Shown: positions 26,157-35,812, numbered from the stretch's first letter. The stretch is DNA of 64,000 nt from Cyclobacteriaceae bacterium (GCA_030584025.1 CP129487.1:1736001-1800000), one strand, 5' to 3'. Numbers and translations are program-made. The notes: a model not told the origin generated them from the letters alone.

Positions 26157-26816
26157 TCAGTTTTTGAACCTGAAACGCAAATATTTAATGGTCTCTCCCT
26201 TGGAAGCAAACGCTTCTTCATAGCGTGTTTTAATATCGAAACACTCTGGCCTGAGCGGTGAGGCATATACGTCATGCGTAAATTCAAAATCGGTTATGTC
26301 GGTACGCTGCTCAAGCACTTCAAGGGTGTAATTGAAGAGCAACGTGTTATCGGTCTTGAGCCTAACGAAACCTCTGGGCGCAAGTAGTTTTTTGTACATC
26401 TCTAAAAAACGCGGACTGGTAAGTCTGCGCTTGATGTCACGCTTACGCGGACGAGGATCAGGAAACGTAATCCAGATTTCATCTACTTCCTGTTCTCCGA
26501 AAAAGTTTTCAATCAATAGGATTTGCGTGCGAAGAAAGGCTACGTTGGTAAGCCCTTGCTCTACGGCCCAGGTGCTTCCTTTCCAGATGCGTTCGCCCTT
26601 GATATCAACCCCGATATAATTCCTTTCCGGGAACAGCGATGCTAATCCAACGGTGTACTCTCCCCTGCCACACGCCAATTCAATGGTGATGGGGTTATCA
26701 TTTCCAAAATGCTCACGACTCCAATTTCCTTTAATGGTTGTGTAATTTGATTTTGAACGTTCAATTACATTGCTCCGCTCTTCTATGATTTTGAAACGTT
26801 CCTGCTTTCTTTTCAT
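26157..26816 (-). CDS. trmB: tRNA (guanine-46-N7)-methyltransferase
   Basis: TrmB makes m7G46 in the variable loop of tRNAs using SAM. Visible features are the SAM motif ELACGRGEYT, the acidic ribose-binding GVDIKGERIW, the catalytic-site segment WITFPDPRPRKRD with the conserved D-P-R-P-R in place of the usual DPWPKKR-type motif, and the C-terminal TRYEEAFASKGETI. The length of 219 is normal. It is the last gene of the SPOR-ExbB-ExbD-TonB-folC group, 18 bases after folC. Confidence 0.93.
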   Translation of the reverse strand: MKRKQERFKIIEERSNVIERSKSNYTTIKGNWSREHFGNDNPITIELACGRGEYTVGLASLFPERNYIGVDIKGERIWKGSTWAVEQGLTNVAFLRTQILLIENFFGEQEVDEIWITFPDPRPRKRDIKRRLTSPRFLEMYKKLLAPRGFVRLKTDNTLLFNYTLEVLEQRTDITDFEFTHDVYASPLRPECFDIKTRYEEAFASKGETIKYLRFRFKN

Positions 26817-26834
26817 GAATAGATCGTACTTATT

Positions 26835-28118
26835 TTAAAGATTGTTCAACTCAGCTACTACAAAAGTACTTCCTCCCACAAAAATTAAATCGTCAGGGTT
26901 AGCTTTTCGCAGCGCCATATTCAACGCATCATTTACATTCGGTACAACGTCACCTGTCAACCCAAATGCTTTTGCTTCCTTGGTTAGTTCCTTTGCATCC
27001 ATCGCACGGGGAATATTCGCCTGACAAAAAATATAGTGTGCTTCCTTCGGCAACAGGTTAAACACAGCACCATGATCCTTATCTTTCACCATGCCGATAA
27101 TCATAAACAGATTTTTATACGAATAAGTAGCCAACTGTTTTACGATCAACCGGATACCATCCACGTTGTGCCCCGTATCGCAAATGACTAACGGATTTCC
27201 TTGAAGAATCTGCCAGCGTCCTTTCAATCCGGTTTGGCTGATAACCTGTTGCATCCCATCACAGACTTGCTCCTTTGAAATTGAAAACCCACGATCAGTC
27301 AGGCATTCCAATGCGGTCAGCACTCCGGCAATATTTTTTTGCTGATAGCTGCCCAACAAAGGAAACTCAAACTCAATGGGCTGATCCTGAAAGACAGCAT
27401 TCACTTTAACCGAATTTCCATGCTGCCTGATTGTAACAGGCCTATCTGCAAAAAATATTGGCGCTTGCTCAAGTTTAGCTTTCTCTTCAAAAACTTGTGC
27501 TACTTCTTCCTGCAGTTCACTAATCACAACGGGAATACGTTGCTTGATAATACCTGCTTTCTCAAATGCAATTTTAGGGAGCGTATCGCCCAACATATCC
27601 ATGTGATCGAAACCAATGTTGGTAATGACTGAAACTTCAGGGGTTATCACATTGGTTGAATCCAGCCTTCCACCCAAGCCAACTTCAATCACGGCTATGT
27701 CAACCTGTTGTTTCGCAAAGTAATCGAATGCCATGGCCACCGTAATCTCGAAGAAAGAAGGTTTAATTCGGTCGATGTGTGGCCGTATCCGATTCACAAA
27801 ATCAACAACAAATGCCTGCGATACTTCCTGGCCATTGATGCGAATGCGTTCGGTAAACGATTTTAAATGAGGCGATGTATACAAACCGGTCTTGTATCCG
27901 GCAGATTGAAGTACTGAAGCCAGCATGTGTGCCGTGCTCCCCTTTCCGTTGGTGCCCCCAACATGAATGGATTTAAATTTCTGTTGTGGATTGCCCAGCG
28001 CTTCACACAGCGCCAAGGTGTTGGTTAAATCCTTCTTGAAAGCCACCGCACCCACCCGCTGAAACATGGGTAAGTTGGCGTAGAGGTATTCGATCGTTTG
28101 TTCGTAAGAGCTGAACAT
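26835..28118 (-). CDS. folC: Bifunctional folylpolyglutamate synthase/dihydrofolate synthase
   Basis: This Mur-ligase-type enzyme adds Glu to dihydropteroate and folates in the cytoplasm. It has the P-loop GGTNGKGSTAHM, TSPHLKSFTERI (the omega-loop region), EVGLGGRLDSTNVI with the catalytic acidic residues, and CDTGHNVDGI in the C-terminal domain. A longer frame starts at 28274, but its first 52 residues look unlike folC and overlap the tonB coding region. The Met at 28118 (MFSSYEQTIEYLYANLPMF) fits the usual family N-terminus and is chosen. Confidence 0.92.
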   Translation of the reverse strand: MFSSYEQTIEYLYANLPMFQRVGAVAFKKDLTNTLALCEALGNPQQKFKSIHVGGTNGKGSTAHMLASVLQSAGYKTGLYTSPHLKSFTERIRINGQEVSQAFVVDFVNRIRPHIDRIKPSFFEITVAMAFDYFAKQQVDIAVIEVGLGGRLDSTNVITPEVSVITNIGFDHMDMLGDTLPKIAFEKAGIIKQRIPVVISELQEEVAQVFEEKAKLEQAPIFFADRPVTIRQHGNSVKVNAVFQDQPIEFEFPLLGSYQQKNIAGVLTALECLTDRGFSISKEQVCDGMQQVISQTGLKGRWQILQGNPLVICDTGHNVDGIRLIVKQLATYSYKNLFMIIGMVKDKDHGAVFNLLPKEAHYIFCQANIPRAMDAKELTKEAKAFGLTGDVVPNVNDALNMALRKANPDDLIFVGGSTFVVAELNNL

Positions 28119-28174
28119 GCGGGCGCAAATGTCCTCTTGTGGCGACCAAAATCCAAACTTATTTACTGTGGAAT

Positions 28175-29056
28175 TTACTTGGAGCGGATCACAAAGGTAA
28201 TCCGTCCGGTAGAAATTGCGGGAACATTGGTACCCGTCTTGGAAAAGGTAAGCTTCTCCACTTCTTTCCGACAAATGTTCTCAGCCTCCAGACTTACACT
28301 TCGTTCAATGGTACGAATCGAAATAATTTCTCCGGAGTCATCAACCTTGATTTCAAAAACTACCCTACCGGTCTCATTGTTCGGAACATTTGGATTGGGG
28401 ATATAATCCCAATTCCAGCCAGCCAGATCTAATCCGGCTCCATTGTTACCACCACCCTGCTTGCCATACAACGCCTTGTTATCCAACTCACCTTTTGGGT
28501 CACCTTTATCGCCAGTCTTGTTGACATCGTCACCGTGGCTTACAGGTTTGCCTTCCTTGTTGTCGGTTGTGGTTTTCTCGGCTGTGGTTTGTGTTTGCGT
28601 TTTTTGTGTCGTTTCAACGGGCTTGGTTTCTGTCTTGACTACCTCTTTCTTCTCTTGCTCCTTTGGCTTTTCAACGGGCTTTGTCTCTGTCTTTTTCTCT
28701 TCCTTTACAGCAACTGTACTCTCCTGAGGCGTCACAGCTTGTTCCTGAACCGGTGTTGACTCTTCCTGGGTAGCCTCTTCCTGAATTTGCTCCTCAGCTT
28801 CTTGCTGGTCGGTATTGCTCTCTTCCACCTCATCCTCCGAAGGCTGTTGCGAGCCGGCCGGCTCATCGGGTTGTGTTGAACCAGTCCCTACATCATCCAC
28901 ACCAAAGTTTAATTCAATGCCGTATTCCGGAAGTGGCGGATCAGGCGCGCGCCAGGCAATCACAAACAAAAACAACAGGAATAACAGTACATGCACGCCC
29001 ACGGTCGTGACCAGTGCAATCTGCTTGTTTTTCTTTTCCTGTGGATTTTCGATCAT
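28175..29056 (-). CDS. TonB-family energy transducer
   Basis: A cytoplasmic N-terminus and one transmembrane helix (LVTTVGVHVLLFLLFLFVIA, residues about 14-35) are followed by a long Glu/Thr/Pro/Lys-rich linker (about 50-185) that would cross the periplasm. The last 80 residues form a TonB C-terminal domain (TGRVVFEIKVDDSGEIISI, then RITFVIR). The frame extends upstream to 29137, but the ATG at 29056 (MIENPQEKKNK) directly precedes the helix and follows the exbD stop by 2 bases. It should pass proton-motive energy from ExbB/ExbD to outer-membrane receptors. A TolA-like role is an alternative because SPOR and TolQ/R-type genes adjoin it. Confidence 0.85.
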   Translation of the reverse strand: MIENPQEKKNKQIALVTTVGVHVLLFLLFLFVIAWRAPDPPLPEYGIELNFGVDDVGTGSTQPDEPAGSQQPSEDEVEESNTDQQEAEEQIQEEATQEESTPVQEQAVTPQESTVAVKEEKKTETKPVEKPKEQEKKEVVKTETKPVETTQKTQTQTTAEKTTTDNKEGKPVSHGDDVNKTGDKGDPKGELDNKALYGKQGGGNNGAGLDLAGWNWDYIPNPNVPNNETGRVVFEIKVDDSGEIISIRTIERSVSLEAENICRKEVEKLTFSKTGTNVPAISTGRITFVIRSK

Positions 29057-29058
29057 AT

Positions 29059-29448
29059 CTATTTCGGCTTGGTAGCCGCAATAACTTTCGCTTCCAATGA
29101 TGTGGCAATGCCTGTTACATACATCGCTTCTCCCCATGGCACATCCTTATCGATGTGCAACACCACCGACCCCCCTTTGGTGGTCAGCTTGCTTTTTAAT
29201 TCTCCTTCCAGCAAACTCTTCGACACCTTCTTTTCATTAACGAAATACTGCAGGTCTTTGGTCACCGTTACCGAAACTTTTTGCATTTCGATGGTGCTGG
29301 TTTTTGTGGTGGGCAGATTGACCGGTAAACCTGAAGGCGTTACAAACGATGAAGTAAGCATGAAAAACACGAGCAACAAAAAGATCAGGTCAGTCATGGA
29401 TGACATGCTGAACATGGGCTCAACCTTATTTTTCGAACTCAGTTTCAT
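29059..29448 (-). CDS. ExbD/TolR family biopolymer transport protein
   Basis: This 129-residue protein has one N-terminal transmembrane helix (MTDLIFLLLVFFMLTSSFV) carrying the family Asp that is essential for proton coupling. A periplasmic domain follows, with QKVSVTVTKDLQYFVNEKKV and LHIDKDVPWGEAMYV. It overlaps exbB by 4 bases (ATGA) and is followed at 2 bases by the tonB-type gene, so the three are one module. ExbD and TolR cannot be separated from sequence alone. Confidence 0.92.
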   Translation of the reverse strand: MKLSSKNKVEPMFSMSSMTDLIFLLLVFFMLTSSFVTPSGLPVNLPTTKTSTIEMQKVSVTVTKDLQYFVNEKKVSKSLLEGELKSKLTTKGGSVVLHIDKDVPWGEAMYVTGIATSLEAKVIAATKPK

Positions 29449-30116
29449 CGTGGTTCCTGTAACAGGTCAACAAAATCAATGGATGTATATTCCATTTTAT
29501 GAATCACCTTCTGCACTCTTGATACCAGGTAGTTGTACGCCAGGTATGCAATAATGCCTACAATCAAACCGGCTACCGTGGTAACCATGGCGGTGTAAAT
29601 TCCATCCGACAAGAGTTTGGGACTAACCGATCCCTCCTGCTGTGAAATAGAAATGAATGCCTGAACCATACCAATAACCGTACCGAGAAAGCCCATCATG
29701 GGAGCTGCTCCGGAAATGGTGGCCAGCGTAGAAAGGTTTTTTTCAAGCCTGAAGATTTCAAGTTTACCCACATTTTCAATAGATGCTTCAATGTTCTTCA
29801 ACGGACTACCGATCCGTGATATCCCCTTTTCAATCATGCGGGCAATGGGTGAATCGGTTTGCGAACACAAGAGTTTGGCACCGCTGATGTCGCCTTTAAG
29901 CACAAGCTCTTTCACCTTATGCATAAACGGATCAGGATCCTGATTCGCTTTGTTGATGGTGAGAAAGCGTTCGAAGAAAATGTAAATGGCAATGAACGAA
30001 AGCAACACGATGGGAATCATCATGAAGCCGCCCTCCAGCGCTAAATCAATAATGGATAGTGACTGATTGGCCGTTTCTTCGGTTGCCACATCAGTCATGA
30101 TTTGAAGTAAGATCAT
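29445..30116 (-). CDS. ExbB/TolQ/MotA-type proton channel protein
   Basis: Three transmembrane helices (about residues 31-49, 128-150, 170-195) and the MotA/ExbB signature are present: ATISGAAPMMGFLGTVIGMV and SDGIYTAMVTTVAGLIVGII, with conserved Thr and Glu/Asp. It forms the inner-membrane channel with ExbD. The ORF begins with Met at 30116; a second Met at 30098 (MTDVATEE) is also possible. It follows the SPOR gene by 55 bases. Confidence 0.93.
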   Translation of the reverse strand: MILLQIMTDVATEETANQSLSIIDLALEGGFMMIPIVLLSFIAIYIFFERFLTINKANQDPDPFMHKVKELVLKGDISGAKLLCSQTDSPIARMIEKGISRIGSPLKNIEASIENVGKLEIFRLEKNLSTLATISGAAPMMGFLGTVIGMVQAFISISQQEGSVSPKLLSDGIYTAMVTTVAGLIVGIIAYLAYNYLVSRVQKVIHKMEYTSIDFVDLLQEPR

Positions 30117-30171
30117 GAATCAAAAAATAAATTGTTCAATTAAAAAATAGCAGCCCAGCCGGCTTGCGTAA

Positions 30172-30933
30172 TCAGTACTTCAATACCCAAACCGCATCGC
30201 CATACTCAGCCTTCAGGCCGTTGGCAATGGTTTGTGCGGCATCAAACGAATCGCCTTCAGCAATGCTGATGCGTGAAACTTTATGCCTGCCGAAAGGAGG
30301 AATTATCTTTGAGCTCACACCTTTATCACTCAATTCTTTGGCATAATCCATAAGCAAGTCCTGATCGAGCGCACTGGCTACTACCACATAATAACGACCG
30401 GTGCGGTCACTTAGTGTTTCTATGGTTCCTTCTTTTGGAATAGCCGCTAACGAATCTAACCTACGTTGTTCCGCCTGACGTACTGCCTCTGCCAGCCTGT
30501 CTTGTTCTTGCTTCTCCAACAAAGCTTTTTGACGAAGTGCCTCTGCTGCCGCTTCCTCTTTTGCTATTCGTTCCTTTTCCTTCGGTTGATAAATTACAAA
30601 GTACCAAGTTGCTCCCAGCGCCAACACAATGACGAGCAAAATGCCCAAAACCTTCGGCCAAATGGAAGACTCTTCCTGGTAAGCCGAATAACGATATGTA
30701 GACTCTTCAGCGGGCTGTTCTTCTTGCTGCGATGATTCATAATTAGAGTAAACCTGTTCCTCCTGTGGTTCAGGTTCAGGGGTCTCCTGCGATTCGGAGG
30801 ACGAATTCTCTACTTCTTCATCTTTGCGAATGGGCTCGTATTCAATCTCAGGAAGACCAAACGAGTCATCTGATTCATTCGCCTTATTTTCGTTGTTAGC
30901 GTCTTCTTCGCTTTGCTTTTTTCTTCTTGCCAT
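30172..30933 (-). CDS. SPOR-domain inner-membrane protein
   Basis: An acidic, disordered N-terminal cytoplasmic tail of about 90 residues is followed by a transmembrane helix (WPKVLGILLVIVLALGATWY), an Ala/Glu/Lys/Gln-rich coiled coil (about 120-165), and a C-terminal SPOR domain (GRYYVVVASALDQDLLMDYA through AVWVLKY). SPOR domains bind denuded peptidoglycan strands at the division septum. It is the first gene behind the strongest promoter seen in this window and leads into exbB, exbD, tonB, folC and trmB. Confidence 0.9.
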   Translation of the reverse strand: MARRKKQSEEDANNENKANESDDSFGLPEIEYEPIRKDEEVENSSSESQETPEPEPQEEQVYSNYESSQQEEQPAEESTYRYSAYQEESSIWPKVLGILLVIVLALGATWYFVIYQPKEKERIAKEEAAAEALRQKALLEKQEQDRLAEAVRQAEQRRLDSLAAIPKEGTIETLSDRTGRYYVVVASALDQDLLMDYAKELSDKGVSSKIIPPFGRHKVSRISIAEGDSFDAAQTIANGLKAEYGDAVWVLKY

Positions 30934-30957
30934 GAAGGGTTAGTCAGTTGGTATGTA

Positions 30958-30988
30958 CAAAATTAAGTGAATTTTTGAGGCATCCAAA
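30958..30988 (-). promoter_or_regulatory. Consensus Bacteroidota promoter (TTTG-N19-TAATTTTG)
   Basis: On the minus strand TTTG (30985-30988) is followed after exactly 19 bases by TAATTTTG (30958-30965), a perfect match to the Bacteroidota -33/-7 consensus. It predicts a start near 30951 and a leader of about 18 bases before the SPOR ATG at 30933. Confidence 0.78.
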
Positions 30989-31015
30989 CATATCGGGCAT
31001 CGTAAACGGCATGGC

Positions 31016-32674
31016 TCAAAAGCTCCAGGTTATGCCGCCCATGGCCTGAAAACCTCTTACGGGGTAGTTCAAAAATACCTGATAGTTGGAGCCCGAAATG
31101 TTAATCAGGTCAACAAACACCGAGAACTTATCGGAGACAAAATACTCCGTTCTGAAATTCAGATCGAAGGCCGGATCGAGGGTAATGGTCTGAAGCGACT
31201 GATCAAGCGCCTTGATTCCCCCAAGCGCAATAATATCGGTACTAAAAGCGATCTTCCCTTTCAGGTTGTATAGTCCATTCAGGCTGAAGCTATACCCAGG
31301 CCGATGCCACGCTTCGGGCTGATTATCTGTTCCATAACTGAAGTAATCACCACGAATGGTTAAGCGAGCCTTATTTCCGTAGTTCAGGTTAATGGCAGCA
31401 AACAGGTTAGCCCGTTTCGTAGCTCCGTCATCAAACACGGTGGTAAACCTCGACTGATCTTCAACATCATTAACAAAGAAATACAGGTTGCGCAGGTTGG
31501 CAAACGAGAAACCAGTATTGATAAACAAGTTACCGCTTATGCGTGCATTTAGCATCGCTTGCAAATCAAACAAGCGATTGGTGTGATAGATCGGAATTGC
31601 CGGACCCAGCCATTGATTTTGGCGCATCAGGCTTTGCAAGGAAACACGATCAACCCCACCGGTAAGTGAACCAATCAAATCAACTGACGGACTAAGCGGA
31701 TACGTTACCTGTACATCAGGAAAGAAATGAAGATCACGGTTATCCAGCGTATCGTTTTCAAGCGCAACAACCGCACCGATACGAAACTTTACATTATCCA
31801 ATGCCTTGAAAGTATAATAGGGATTAACCTGAAACAGGTTCCTGCCTTTGGCGTCCACCCCTTCATCTTTTCTGCTGATCAAGGTATAAGCTGCGCTTAA
31901 TTCAATCGCGTGGTCGTCTTTAAGCTTATAGGCGCTTTTGAATGTGAGGTCAACCGTACTTTCGGCTGCTTCAAATTTATCCTTCAGGTAACTGAAATTA
32001 CCGCCTAATCCATAACTAAAGGCTGTGTTCCGGGCATTCGCCAATCCAAAACCTGCTTTAAATACATTGTACGATTGCCGAATGGTATCGCGCGAAACTT
32101 CCATGCCTTCAGGATATCCGTAGAAATGCGTAGTGAAATTTTCAAAACCTGCATTTGCCTGTAGGGTAATCTCTTTACCAAATGATTCTGCAAAAAATGA
32201 AACGCCCGAATTACCACTTCCTGAATTGCGTCCATCTACCGGTCCTTTACCCGAACTGTTCAGAAAAGCATGAACGCCAAGCAATTTGTTCTTGTCCTCC
32301 TTGGTATTGAAAAATGCTTCGAGGTACGGAGACGCATAATTACCGTACCCTGCACTCACAAAGCCTGCACTCACATCGGCAGCTTGCTCCTGCTTCAGGC
32401 GCAACGGACGAATGGAAGTAACCACTTCCGGTGTGTTGAACTGCAACGTTTTAAACGTGTAGGATATTTCCGGCTTAATTGGCTCGGCTGGTCGTGGTGG
32501 TATTTTATCAAACAACCGGTTGGCTTGCGGTAAGGTGATTTCCCGTTCTTTTACGATTTCAATCTCAACCGGTTTGATTTCTCCTCCCTCATCCTGGGCT
32601 TGTACCGATAAGATGCACCCGATCACAAGTAATCCGGATAAAAATAGCGTTTGTATCGACTTCAAATACATCAT
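31016..32674 (-). CDS. Outer-membrane beta-barrel protein (TonB-receptor-like barrel without plug)
   Basis: A signal peptide (ending VQAQ) is followed by a short Pro/Glu-rich stretch (about 25-70) and about 480 residues of amphipathic beta-strands with aromatic girdles, finishing in GFQAMGGITWSF, the terminal Phe typical of BAM substrates. No plug domain precedes the barrel, so it is not a full TonB-dependent receptor. Its ATG overlaps the stop of the 1033-residue TPR gene (ATGA), so the two are translationally coupled and probably work together at the outer membrane. Confidence 0.78.
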   Translation of the reverse strand: MMYLKSIQTLFLSGLLVIGCILSVQAQDEGGEIKPVEIEIVKEREITLPQANRLFDKIPPRPAEPIKPEISYTFKTLQFNTPEVVTSIRPLRLKQEQAADVSAGFVSAGYGNYASPYLEAFFNTKEDKNKLLGVHAFLNSSGKGPVDGRNSGSGNSGVSFFAESFGKEITLQANAGFENFTTHFYGYPEGMEVSRDTIRQSYNVFKAGFGLANARNTAFSYGLGGNFSYLKDKFEAAESTVDLTFKSAYKLKDDHAIELSAAYTLISRKDEGVDAKGRNLFQVNPYYTFKALDNVKFRIGAVVALENDTLDNRDLHFFPDVQVTYPLSPSVDLIGSLTGGVDRVSLQSLMRQNQWLGPAIPIYHTNRLFDLQAMLNARISGNLFINTGFSFANLRNLYFFVNDVEDQSRFTTVFDDGATKRANLFAAINLNYGNKARLTIRGDYFSYGTDNQPEAWHRPGYSFSLNGLYNLKGKIAFSTDIIALGGIKALDQSLQTITLDPAFDLNFRTEYFVSDKFSVFVDLINISGSNYQVFLNYPVRGFQAMGGITWSF

Positions 32675-35600
32675 TTATTGTCAAGCGTATCCGCTTCGGT
32701 TTTCTTTTGATTACTCAATTCCTCTGCTTCAATCTTTGCCAGCTTTTCTTTTGCTGTTGATTTAATATGCTCAAGTGGAAATTTATCAATCAACGATTGC
32801 AAGGTGGCTTTTGCCTGAAAAGGATTTTGCATCGCCATAAAGTTATCGGCAAGCAACAGGAAAGCGCGACCAACCCATTCTTCGTACGCACCAAATTCTG
32901 AATCCATGCCCACCAATGTTTCGTAGCTTTGTTTGTACTCACCGGTCAGGTAAAAAATTTCACCCAATCGATAGCGTGCTTCCGCTCCAAATTCATCCTG
33001 AGCCGTGTTCAGGGTGTTGATAAATTCATCCTTGGCAGCATCATATTTTCCTTGTGCCATGGCCGACTTGCCCAGGTACAAAGACGCTTTGTTTTGGGCG
33101 CCTGCATTGATATTTCCTTTTTCAAGGATGATGTTGGCGTAAGTATTGACCGAATCGTATTGCGCCAATAAATAAAACGATTCCATCAAACCCGACCACG
33201 CATTAAACTGTTCCTTTTTGTTGGTAGCCATGCGTTCCATTTTGCGATAGCTGTTGATGGCATTCTCATACCGGCCCTTTCGAAATTCGATTTCTGCAAT
33301 ACGAGCAACTACCCGATTGAGAAAAGTAAAGTTCTGATCAGTGCTCAGCTGAACATAAACGGGCAAGGCATTATCCAGGTCAACGGAGCGGTAATAGGAT
33401 TCAGCGAGGTAATAGTTTGCCTCTTGCGTACGCGCACTGCCGGCATACGTGGCTAGAAAATTTTTAAATCCATTGATGGCGCGAGCGTATTGTTGATTGA
33501 AGTACTGCGTCTTGGCTGCTTCAAACTCAACCACCTCAAGATTCTTTCCTTCCGGATTAGCCGTTTTGAAAGCGGTAAGGTACTGATCGAATTCATCACT
33601 TCTGTTCGCTAACCCAAGCGCTTCCTGCAAAGGTAGCAACACTTGCTGTGCTGCTGGATGTGTCGGAAACTTTTGAATAACTGCTGCGTAATCACTGACT
33701 GTTTTATCGTATTGCTTCAGGTTAAAGTACGAAGCTGCTCTTCGCATATACGCATACGGCAGAAACCGTGAACCACTTCCTTCATTAATAAGCTGCGTTA
33801 AACCATTTGCTGCCGTTTCATAGTTGCCTTGTTCAATTTCGAATTGCGCTCGTTGAAAGATGGCCTCATCGCGATATTGTGATTTTGGGTAGCCTGAGAT
33901 CAGCACATTAAATTGATTTCTGGCTTCCGGGTACTTACGCAAAATGCCATTGATTACACCCGTTTGGAAGAGGATGTAATCATCATCGGGAGAATTAAGC
34001 TTGCGTGCCTGGTTGTACGTGTTGACAGCCTCCTGGTAGTTTTTGCTTACGTAATAGCAATCGGCCAATCGAACCAGTCCATCTGTGTACATGTTTCCTG
34101 ATTTTGGCGACCGGTTGGTGAAATCCTTGAAGTTAAACAGCGCCTGTTCGTATTGTTGAAGATTAAAATGTGCATAAGCGATACCATATCGTGTCTTAAT
34201 CAAAACCTCAGGTTCAACACCGGTGGTTGCAATCACCTTTTGATAATGAGGAATGGCCTCCTGATATTTCCGCTCGATTGAGAATGCCTCTCCCAACCAA
34301 AAACTTGCCAAGCCAACATACTGCGGGGATACAGGGTAGCTCAATGATTTTTGAAAATACTGAGCGGCTTCCGTGTAGTCATCTTTATTAAAGAGTTCCG
34401 TGCCCTTTAAGAACGTTGCTTTTTGATACGCCTGGTTTACAGCAGTCGAACGCTGTGGCAATGATTCGATATACTCAATGGCCTTGTTGTAATTGTTTCC
34501 GTTTACATAGGCCTGCGCCAGAATTTCTTTTACTTCGGTGGTGTAGGTGCTGGACGGAAAGCCAATCAAAAAACGTTCAAGTTCTGTAATTGCTAAATCT
34601 GGTTTTCCTAAATCGTACGAAACTTTAGCAAAGTGAAATGTACTCTCTTCTACCAGATCTTTATCATTGAGGTATTTACGCGCATGATCAAACGCATTGG
34701 CTGCAAAAGGCTTATTGCCTTGTTTCAAGTGCAAAATTCCCAGGTAATACGAGGCGTAATACCCAACCGTATCCGATGAAGTTGCAGAAGCTTTCAGGTA
34801 TTCAATAGCACGGTCATCTACGCCAAGGGCATAATTTGCGTACCCCGCCCGATACAGCAACGATGCCGGGGCTTTACTTTTGTTTTTATCAAGGTAAAGT
34901 TCGTAGGCATCAAGTGCTTTCTGGTACTCTTGCTTAAAGTAATAAGCGTCTGCAACCAACATGGAAATTTCCGCATAGTTGGTAATGGAACTTGCCCGAT
35001 CGCGCAAGCCTGCTTCATACTGAATCAGGTCGTTGTAATTCTTTTGCCTGTACAAAACATTGGCAATGAGATGTGGAACAATAGGTGCATAGGCAGCATT
35101 GGCCTCTGCTCGTTTCAAATCAATATACGCGCTACCGTAGTCACCATTTCCATAGGCGATATATCCGGCATAATAATTGGCCGCGGGTGCATACGGGCTA
35201 TCCTGAATTTTTACCTGATTGAATTTAACCAATGCATCGTCCAGCTTTCGCTGATTGAACAAGCTGTACCCCCACTTGAAGTAAGCCTCGGTGCGCTGCT
35301 CGGACGTGAGCGCAACAAAATCAACTTTGCCAAAAGTAGCGCTGGCCTTTACATAGTTTCGCTCCGTATAAAAGTAGTTGGCCAGATCAAGGTAAGCTGT
35401 TTTACTTCTTGGATTGGCCGGATGGCTGTCTACAAATTCTTCCAGTAGTTTTTCTGCATCGCTGTGGCCAAGGTTTAATGCGCAATAGGCTTGGTAGTAT
35501 TCCGCCTCTGCCCGCCTGGTATCCGTTGAAGTGGATTGTTGAAGGTATTGCGTAAATACTTCACGCGCTGCACCATAATTGGCATGGTTCACCAATTCCA

Positions 35601-35772
35601 AACCCTTCTTATATAAGATATCTGATCTGCTTCTTGAAAGCTGATCTTGTGCACCCGTAAAGGTTGCGGTAGAAAAGAAGGCTAATAAAAATAATCCCAG
35701 TACCCTTGCCACAAACAGTCGTTTCTTGTTTAGAACCACGAACAGCAAAAAATATTGCAAATGGCAGACCAA
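32671..35772 (-). CDS. Large periplasmic TPR protein (1033 residues)
   Basis: A signal peptide (ending FTGAQ) is followed by TPR units along nearly the whole length (LYKKGLELVNHANYGAAREV, YYAGYIAYGNGDYGSAYID, SFWLGEAFSIERKYQEAIPH, AEARYRLGEIFYLTGEYKQS), ending in a Lys/Glu-rich tail. I see no catalytic domain. Proteins of this size and composition in Bacteroidota are usually annotated only as TPR proteins. A promoter with TTG-N21-TACCTTTG precedes it, and its stop is coupled to the barrel gene. It may act as a scaffold or chaperone for that barrel, which is an inference from operon order. Confidence 0.8.
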   Translation of the reverse strand: MVCHLQYFLLFVVLNKKRLFVARVLGLFLLAFFSTATFTGAQDQLSRSRSDILYKKGLELVNHANYGAAREVFTQYLQQSTSTDTRRAEAEYYQAYCALNLGHSDAEKLLEEFVDSHPANPRSKTAYLDLANYFYTERNYVKASATFGKVDFVALTSEQRTEAYFKWGYSLFNQRKLDDALVKFNQVKIQDSPYAPAANYYAGYIAYGNGDYGSAYIDLKRAEANAAYAPIVPHLIANVLYRQKNYNDLIQYEAGLRDRASSITNYAEISMLVADAYYFKQEYQKALDAYELYLDKNKSKAPASLLYRAGYANYALGVDDRAIEYLKASATSSDTVGYYASYYLGILHLKQGNKPFAANAFDHARKYLNDKDLVEESTFHFAKVSYDLGKPDLAITELERFLIGFPSSTYTTEVKEILAQAYVNGNNYNKAIEYIESLPQRSTAVNQAYQKATFLKGTELFNKDDYTEAAQYFQKSLSYPVSPQYVGLASFWLGEAFSIERKYQEAIPHYQKVIATTGVEPEVLIKTRYGIAYAHFNLQQYEQALFNFKDFTNRSPKSGNMYTDGLVRLADCYYVSKNYQEAVNTYNQARKLNSPDDDYILFQTGVINGILRKYPEARNQFNVLISGYPKSQYRDEAIFQRAQFEIEQGNYETAANGLTQLINEGSGSRFLPYAYMRRAASYFNLKQYDKTVSDYAAVIQKFPTHPAAQQVLLPLQEALGLANRSDEFDQYLTAFKTANPEGKNLEVVEFEAAKTQYFNQQYARAINGFKNFLATYAGSARTQEANYYLAESYYRSVDLDNALPVYVQLSTDQNFTFLNRVVARIAEIEFRKGRYENAINSYRKMERMATNKKEQFNAWSGLMESFYLLAQYDSVNTYANIILEKGNINAGAQNKASLYLGKSAMAQGKYDAAKDEFINTLNTAQDEFGAEARYRLGEIFYLTGEYKQSYETLVGMDSEFGAYEEWVGRAFLLLADNFMAMQNPFQAKATLQSLIDKFPLEHIKSTAKEKLAKIEAEELSNQKKTEADTLDNK

Positions 35773-35812
35773 AAAATCAGGTCAAAAAATTTCCGTGTCA
35801 TCTGCACGGACT

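Noticed and set aside
28119..28274. Longer folC start at 28274
   Set aside because: The extra 52 residues do not resemble FolC and overlap the tonB C-terminal coding region.
28443..28759. Plus-strand hydrophobic ORFs over the tonB linker
   Set aside because: They are the reverse of the Lys/Glu/Thr-rich linker codons, not a membrane protein gene.
35783..35809. Small hairpin with a T-run considered as a holA terminator
   Set aside because: The stem is only five pairs, and it lies at the predicted start of the TPR gene transcript, downstream of a good -7 element.
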